Below are positions 57,552 to 64,000 of a DNA stretch of 64,000 bases, piece after piece. Every line of letters starts with the position of its first letter. The stretch's first letter is position 1. The stretch comes from Hygrophila difformis (lineage: Eukaryota; Streptophyta; Magnoliopsida; Lamiales; Acanthaceae). A program made the translations under genes and the position numbers. The DNA lies in contig JAOANR010000006.1 of assembly GCA_030278955.1 (NCBI GenBank), positions 55,766,915-55,830,914 of the forward strand, written 5' to 3'. A model generated the notes under the pieces. That model was not told the origin of the DNA, ran no database searches, and saw nothing but the letters and a program-made list of their open reading frames with translations.

Positions 57552-58466
57552 TATTACTAGTTATATCGTATAAATTCGAGTTGTATTCGAGTGGATTGGA
57601 GTTTTATTTTATCGGTAGCCAAGCAAATGGGCAAATGGCAAGTGATTCCAGTAATAGAATGAAAAAAAAAAAAGTAAAATTACATACGTAAAGGCTCGAA
57701 CTCGAAATTTTCACTTTAAGTTGTGATAGCCCCATATATACCATTCAAACCAACGCATTTGGTTATATCATAATTAAAGATTTGAATATATATACAATAT
57801 ATAATTTTACCAGCATGGCATTGAAGAGCTATATAATTTTTATCTTCAAATTTAAATAATGACGCCAACTTTCGATCTCAATATAAAATGTGGATTTAAA
57901 TAAAGTATACTGTAAAATAGGGGAGACTCGGTATTTTATAGTGGCAACTAAATGGCATGCAAAAAAATATGACCTTGGATGGGGTTTGTTGGTGGTTAGT
58001 TTGTGGATATGACATCTGTCCTTTTGCCTTTTGACATTATTGTGGTTTTCAATTTTTATCAAAGGATATACTACATGGTGTCTCGTATCTATCAATCATG
58101 TAAAGAAATGGACACAATTTTCATGTTGGTTTTTCCTATGTTAGAATTAACAAAGTCTCTCTTAATTATGACTTGCAAAATAGTAGTATTACTATTAGTC
58201 CTTTTCTTATGGTAAGAGAAGGAAAATTCCACCAAACGAAATATGTAAAGAAAATAGAAGTAAATAATTAGGATGCCAATCCAATGAATGAAGACCAAGT
58301 GTAACCCGAGCATCTTCCATAAGGAGCTTGTATCTCCTTTTACACCAAGGCAAAGTATCATCAAATCCATTAGATGAATTGTCCGAGTAGCGAAGTCTTT
58401 TAATTACTTTTCAATTTGGTTGGGATTGTATTCCCACCTGGTCATTCATTTCTCTCATTTATCTCT
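57552..58466. other. Intergenic DNA, no gene seen
   Basis: AT-rich sequence between a MITE and the copia element. Short ORFs only. Confidence 0.5.
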
Positions 58467-58808
58467 TGTTGGAAAAAAGGGGGTTTTGAGCTCCTTTTTG
58501 CGTAATGACGATATTTAGTTTGGATTAATTAAATAGCGTATACGAATTCTACATTTCGCGTAGATTGTCGTAGTGCATTTATTTTCTCAAAACCGTTGTC
58601 GGGTGAGTGAGAAATAAGTGGTCGAAATGGGTCATTGAATGCGGCTAGTTGAAACGCTTGTGTTTAAATGGTTGTTAAAGAGTAGGTAAAAGTGGCGCGT
58701 CCCACATTGCTTAAGCAGTGGGAGTTGAATTAGTTAATATTGTTCTGTGTGTTAGAAACAATTAAACTAATACAGATTGATCAAGTGTGGGGGAAGCCCA
58801 CACGCGCG

Positions 58809-58888
58809 CGCCCGTCCCGTCCCGTCCCGAGCCGAGCCGAGCCGCGCCGTCGCCCGCGCCCGCGCCCGCGGACTTGGACTTGGACTTG
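58809..58888 (+). repeat. GC-rich nested tandem repeats in copia LTR
   Basis: Consecutive short arrays: (cccgt)n, (gagcc)n, (gcccgc)n, then (gacttg)n. They lie in the U3 about 200 bases upstream of the TATA box and may act as promoter repeats. Confidence 0.75.
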
Positions 58889-59389
58889 GATCTTGGTAAT
58901 TGGGCTTTGGGCCTGTCTAATTTTTTAGACAAAGTTTATTTGTCGGGCCCATGCCAAGCAGCCCAGTCGTTGAAGCCCACTTTAATTTCAACAGTTGTTG
59001 AAAACCATTTGAATTCAGCTGTTGAAAACTTTTGAATTCCAGTTGAAACCGCCCCATCAATACCCGTCGGCGGTTTCATCTCCTCCAACGCCTATAAATG
59101 GCAGTGGTCAGCATCATCTTCCACACACTATCTTCTGCATCTTTCTTCTGCATAAGCTTCCTTCTCCCGACTCCCGACTCCCTCATCCCTCTGTTCTGTT
59201 CGCCGGTCTTCGACATTTGCGGTGCTGCTACGTCGAGACGTTCGTCGTTTTACCTTTGGGGACGTTCTGCCGTTGCCGGAGCACTGCCGGGGCATAAACG
59301 TCTTGCGGGAAGAGTTTCAAACTCGACTCGACGTTTCTGTATTGCTGAATCAAAACTGTCCATTTTCTTCCAAGCGCAAGACGTTTAAA

Positions 59390-60372
59390 ATGGACGGTTT
59401 CACTGCTGCCGCCACCGCCTCCGCTGACGTCTCATCCACCGCTGCCGCCGCCGCCTCCGTTCCCATGCCTGGGTCTGTCCAGGCGTCCGCTGTCGTTACC
59501 CCAACCGCAGCGGTGCCGTCAATGCTGACCACGCCTACTGTCGTTCCTCCACCCGTGACGCTGCAGCTACCGTTGCCACTGCCGACGGCAGACCCAAACG
59601 CCTCCGTCGATCAATACTTCCTTGATCCAGCGACGGCCTTCCTGCCCCCGTCGCCGACGCCTAATACTGGCGGGTTTGTTTTGCCCAATTCTGGGCAGTT
59701 CATTTCTGGACATTCATTTGGAACTGTTTCGTTCCAGCCCAACGCTTCGGTTTGGGCGTCGTTGCCTTTTTCTGGACAAACGGTCGGGATTACACCCGCA
59801 GGACTTAATAATAATATGAACACCGGTTTGCAACCGGGCGGTGGGCCGCTGAACACTAGTTTGCCAACTTATGTTCAGTCGGAGCCGGCCTTCGTGCCGG
59901 GCGTTGGGCCGTCAACGGGTTCTGTCCCTATGGCGTTGCCAAGGTCATTTGGAGTGGCCGAGAAGCCGTCTAAGTTTGACGGGCGTGATTTCAAGACGTG
60001 GCAGCAGAAGATGTTGTTCTATCTGACCACTCTTGGTTTGGCCGAGTTTTTGAGGAGCAACCGCCGTCCCTGTCTGAGATGGAGACCGATCCTCAGAAGC
60101 TCTTCGCCAAAGAACAATGGGTTCATGATGATTTCATGTGTAAGAACTTCATTCTGAGTGCTCTCACGGATCCTTTGTACGCTGTGTACTCTTCTGTAAA
60201 AGGTGCAAAGGAATTGTGGATTCAGTTGGAACGGAAGTACAAAACGGAGGATGCTGGTACTAAAAAGCATGCCGTTTCCAAATATCTGGGTTTTCAGATG
60301 GTTGACGGGCGTTCAGTGGTTGAACAAGTTTAAGAGTTTCAATTACTGATACATGGCGTTCACGCTGAGGGA
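59390..60372 (+). pseudogene. Copia gag (frameshift and nonsense)
   Basis: Starts M-D-G-F-T at 59390 with a long Ala/Pro/Ser/Val-rich N-terminus, then the copia gag core (K-F-D-G-R-D-F-K-T-W-Q-Q-K-M, L-A-E-F-L). Near 60053-60056 one base is missing and the frame shifts; the new frame continues D-P-Q-K-L-F..A-K-E-L-W-I-Q-L-E..V-V-E-Q-V, then TAA at 60331 in place of a Gln codon. The same frame runs on after the stop into pol. Two independent lesions make it non-functional. Confidence 0.85.
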
Positions 60373-62529
60373 ATGCAATTGCCCGATGCGTTTAACGCTG
60401 CGGTTGTGATCGAGAAGTTGCCTCATTCGTGGAAAGACTTCAAGAACTACTTGATGCACAAGCAAATGGAAATGTCCCTTGAAGATCTTGTTACACGGAT
60501 CAGAATCGAGGAGGATAACCGCAAGGCTGTGTTAAGGAGCCATTCTGTGGAGGCTAAGGCCAACTTGACTGAAACGGCCGGTAAACGCAAGCAGCCGCCT
60601 GCTGCGGGTAAAGGCAAAGCGGTTGCCGATGGCCAAAAGAGGAAGAAGTTCTCTGGGAATTGCTACAACTGTGGCAAGGTTGGGCATTTTGCACATCAGT
60701 GCCCGAAGCCGAAGAAGAAGAAGCCTGCCAAGCCTGCCGCTAACGTGGTACAGGCTGAACCTGAAGGTTGGGAAGACAACCTTTGTGCAGTGGTGTCTGA
60801 AGCTTTGCATGTTGATGATGCTAAAGGTTGGTTTGTTGATACCGGGGCTTCGTGTCATGTGGCTGCCAACAGGGAGTTCTTTACTTCATACCGGACTGTT
60901 GAAGGCAGAAAGCTGCATATGGGAAACCAAGCATCATCTGATGTGGTTGGCGTTGGGAATGTGGTACTGAGGCTGACTAGTGGCAAAAACTTGACTCTGA
61001 AGGATGTGATGCATGTCCCTGATATCCGGAAGAATTTGGTTTCTGGTTCGCTGCTAGTTAGTAGTGGTTTTAAACTTGTTTTTGAGTCTGATAAGTTTAT
61101 CATGACTAAGTTTGGAAAATTCCTTGGTAGAGGCTATCTCACCAATGGTCTTTTCAAGTTTAATGTATTGGCTAAACGCCAAGTTGTTGAGCAAGCTTCT
61201 GGTAATAAAATTGAAGGTTCTTCTTACTTGCTTGAGTGTTTTAATTTATGGCATTGTAGACTTGGACATGCAAATAAAAATGCTATAAAGAGATTGGTAA
61301 ATTTAAATTTACTTAAAGAAATGGAATTCAACGATAAAAACAAATGTGAAATTTGTGTTGAAGCGAAAATGACAAAACTTCCATTTCCAAGTGTTGAAAG
61401 AAATACTAAACCCCTGGATTTAATTCATACTGATGTATGTGATTTTAGATCTTTGCAAACTCGGGGTGGTAAAAAGTATTTTATTACTTTTATTGATGAT
61501 AGCACTCGTTATTGCTATCTTTATCTGTTGAGAAGCGAAGATGAAGCTATTGAAGCATTTAAAAACTTCAAGCTTGAGGCTGAAACTCAATTGAATAGCC
61601 GTATTAAAGCTATTCGGAGTGATCGTGGAGGAGAATACGTTGCTCCGTTTGCTGAATTGTGTGCCGAGTCCGGAATAATTCATCAAACTACAGCTCCATA
61701 TTCACCGCAGTCCAATGGTGTTGCGGAACGTAAGAACCGTACGCTAAAGGATATGATGAATGCTTTATTGATCAGTTCAGGGTTACTCCAGAACTTGTGG
61801 GGGGAAGCTGTTTTAACAGCTAATTATATTTTAAATAAAATACCTCACAAAGGTAAGGAAGTAACGCCTTACGAGTTATGGAAAGGTAGAAAACCTTCTT
61901 TCAAATACCTCAAAGTGTGGGGGTGCTTGGCTAAAGTTGAGGTGCCACCTCCTAAACAAGTTACAATCGGCCCCAAAACAGTTGATTGTATCTTTATAGG
62001 GTATGCCCTTAACAGTAGGGCGTATCGTTTCCTGGTACATAAGTCAGAAATATCTGGTATGAGTGAAGGAACGATATTCGAATCAAGAAACGCCGTGTTT
62101 TTTGAAGACATATATCCTTACAAGGATAAAGTGGAATGTTCAAATAAAATAACGTTTGATGAAGCTACGAGCTCTGATCAGCCGAAACAAACTGACAAGG
62201 GAAGTATTTCTCCTGAACCAGTTGAACTTCGTCGTAGCCATAGGGCCAAAGTGGCTAAAACTTTTGGTCCAGATTTCATCACTTTTATGTTAGATAACGA
62301 GCCAAGAACTGTGAGTGAAGCTCTGGCTCGATCAGATGCTGTGTTATGGCAAGAAGCCATAAACAGTGAGTTAGAATCCATTATGCAGAATCGCACTTGG
62401 GTTCTTATTGATCTACCGAAAGGCTGTAAACCCTTAGGATGCCGTTGGGTCCTTAAAAGAAAGTATAAAGCCGATGGATCGATCGATAAATACAAGGCTC
62501 GCCTTGTAGTTCAGGGCTTTAGACAAAAG
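60373..62529 (+). pseudogene. Copia gag end, protease, integrase and truncated RT
   Basis: One open frame. It begins with the gag tail ([10 protein letters not shown]), a zinc knuckle [14 protein letters not shown] (about 60662-60703) and protease F-V-D-T-G-A-S-C-H. Then come the pre-integrase zinc module ([12 protein letters not shown]) and the integrase catalytic residues ([25 protein letters not shown]). RT begins at W-V-L-I-D-L-P-K-G and ends after G-F-R-Q-K at 62529 where the gypsy LTR enters. The last few residues of the open frame come from the LTR and are not part of the protein. Confidence 0.9.
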
Positions 62530-64000
62530 TGTAACCACCCGACACAATCTTGATAGGGCATGTTCAAAATCTCCTATTTTTTTTCTCTTTTCCATTAACT
62601 TTTATTTTATATTCCGCATATTAGATTGCCATAGTAGTTTTCATTAAAACTTCGAGGACGAAGTTGATTCTTAAGGAGGGTGGATTGTAATAACATAGAA
62701 ATTACCCGAAATAATTGTAATTCACTAAAGAGACTTTTATTAAATATTTAATCACTTGCTTAAAGAATTAGTATATTGATTTTTCTACAAAACAACACTT
62801 GAAAAACTATATATGTAAATTTGTCTTTTCCAAAAGAAATATGAATTTCAATATCATGGGTAATAGAATTATATAGTTTATGGAATATTTTTTAAATCTA
62901 TTGTTTAAATTATATATATAAGTTTTTATATATATACACATTGGTCTTGAAAATTATTATGAGGATAGTATGTGAATATTTTAAGTACTTTGATATTCAT
63001 TATGGAATAAATTTTTATAAAAATAAAAGTATGAGTTTTTATGTGAATCTATGAGAATTAACTTTTATATATAAGAAACTATATTCATAGATTATAATTT
63101 TTATTTGATGATGACATGAAGACTTTGTGGTTTGAGTATTGTTATGAATAAAATAAAACCATGCAAGTATATTATTATTATCTTTTTGAAAGCACATTAA
63201 TATAAATACAATACTTGAAATAAATAAATAAATATTATATTATCATATCCAACTCATTGAGTATAAATGCATGCCACTAAATAATGGCAAGAATAATGAT
63301 TTTTGTAGACAAGCTAATACTTCAATCATTTTCATGATACACTACTTACACAAATATAAGGCTAAAAGCAATTGCAAGAAATTTTCTTCCTAAACAAATA
63401 GATGAAAAATCTACATGATTAACAAGTGTCATGGATGAATGGCTAGCAAAGAAAGGTGATCAATTATCTCTTGAACCCACCAAGATTAATAGCCTCCATA
63501 ATAGGCAAACCATTATGTTAATAGACAACATGATGGACAAAATTAATAGCCTCTTTGTTAGGCTATAAGGACCAAATGAGTGGATACAAATACTCTAACC
63601 ATTATTGCTCAAGACACACTTAATTGGATGATTGGTGAGGTTGTAATCACTCTCACAATGTGTCATGTTCAATTGTTCAAATCTTAGCCTATAAATAGAG
63701 GGAGTTTCTAGCCTTCAAACACACCAATCTCATCCATCTTATTAGCCAAATTCACTACCCATTTTATTCTTCAAAGTTATCCCACATAGTGAGCATATCT
63801 TAAGGATTGTGGGTCTTGTAGGCTTGGCAACCTTCATCATTCTAAGAGTTCTAACTCTTCTCAACACTTGGTTAGTAAGATATCATCCTTGAAACTTGTA
63901 TCTTAGAGATCTAAATATTTTATTTTTATACTATAAATTGATTTCCCTCTATTTGTCGAATTTCAGCGAAACCCGTAATTTGTGGTGCGAATCTTGTGTT
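62530..64000 (+). mobile_element. Gypsy element E: long-form LTR inserted in copia RT (partial)
   Basis: Starts TGTAACCACCC exactly at the copia break. The first 156 bases match 53783-53938 of element C (same length, few substitutions), including hairpin AACTTCG-AGGA-CGAAGTT (62648-62665) and PPT2. From 62686 (TGTAATAACA) it matches the element C LTR to the window end, with a TATA box at 63690-63697. So this insertion begins 156 bases further upstream than the LTRs of element C, at the boundary after PPT1. Whether a full element or a solo LTR follows cannot be seen; the expected TSD would be the preceding aaaag (62525-62529). Confidence 0.8.

Larger units (their letters stand above)
58467..62529 (+). 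mobile_element. Ty1/copia retrotransposon, interrupted and mutated (element D)
   Basis: A putative LTR start TGTTGGAAAA lies at 58467, with a TATAAAT box at 59093-59099. Gag begins at 59390 and pol continues to 62529, where a gypsy LTR interrupts it inside reverse transcriptase. Domain order gag-PR-INT-RT identifies copia. The LTR/leader boundary and PBS could not be found between the TATA box and gag. The 3' part lies beyond the window. Confidence 0.8.

Noticed and set aside
62500..62553. Copia-gypsy fusion protein at the end of the open frame
   Set aside because: The last few codons come from the inserted LTR; the frame is open for a short distance by chance.

Overview
The window is nuclear DNA of a flowering plant, most likely a eudicot. 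The evidence is spliced genes with GT..AG introns, four recognisable plant gene families, and dense nested LTR retrotransposons, MITEs, SINEs and an endogenous pararetrovirus. The species cannot be resolved by eye.

Layout. 1-13.6 kb is retrotransposon in retrotransposon. A minus-strand Ty3/gypsy element (gag remnant, PBS, LTR from 1105) is split by an 11,070-bp minus-strand LTR element (2211-13280, TSD ttact on both sides). That inner element has two 3,384-bp LTRs with no difference seen. Inside it are only an integrase C-terminal/chromodomain remnant, a small coiled-coil ORF, and an apparently spliced antisense gene (aORF). 14.0-17.1 kb is a caulimovirid fragment on the minus strand (small coiled-coil ORF, coat protein, movement protein, degraded tRNA primer site); its polymerase is absent. 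17.4-34.9 kb is the genic core: a LanC-like gene (GCL2/GCR2 type, +, six exons), polyol transporter PLT4-like (-, two exons), protochlorophyllide oxidoreductase POR (-, four exons) and an ERF053/ERF054-like AP2 factor (-, one exon). 27-45 kb is AT-rich intergenic DNA holding Stowaway-like MITEs, SINEs, a MULE-type MITE in a SINE, a hAT remnant in a SINE, a non-autonomous CACTA element and a foldback. 44.7-57.3 kb is a three-level nest: hAT, containing a Stowaway-like MITE, containing a complete but mutated chromovirus gypsy element with ~3.07-kb LTRs. All three target duplications are intact. 58.5-64 kb is a Ty1/copia element with frameshift and nonsense mutations, interrupted in reverse transcriptase by another gypsy LTR that runs off the window.

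How parts relate. The four host genes are independent: LanC-like protein, plastid chlorophyll synthesis, membrane polyol/sugar transport and transcription. Their neighbourhood resembles Arabidopsis At2g20770-At2g20880 plus the PORB/ERF054 region of chromosome 4.

The most unusual signal is in the gypsy elements. Each has two tandem hairpin plus polypurine-tract (PPT) modules before the 3' LTR, and each PPT is followed by an LTR-type end (TGTAA..). Two elements were integrated from the downstream PPT. The third (inside the copia element) starts exactly at the upstream PPT boundary, so both primers appear to have been used.
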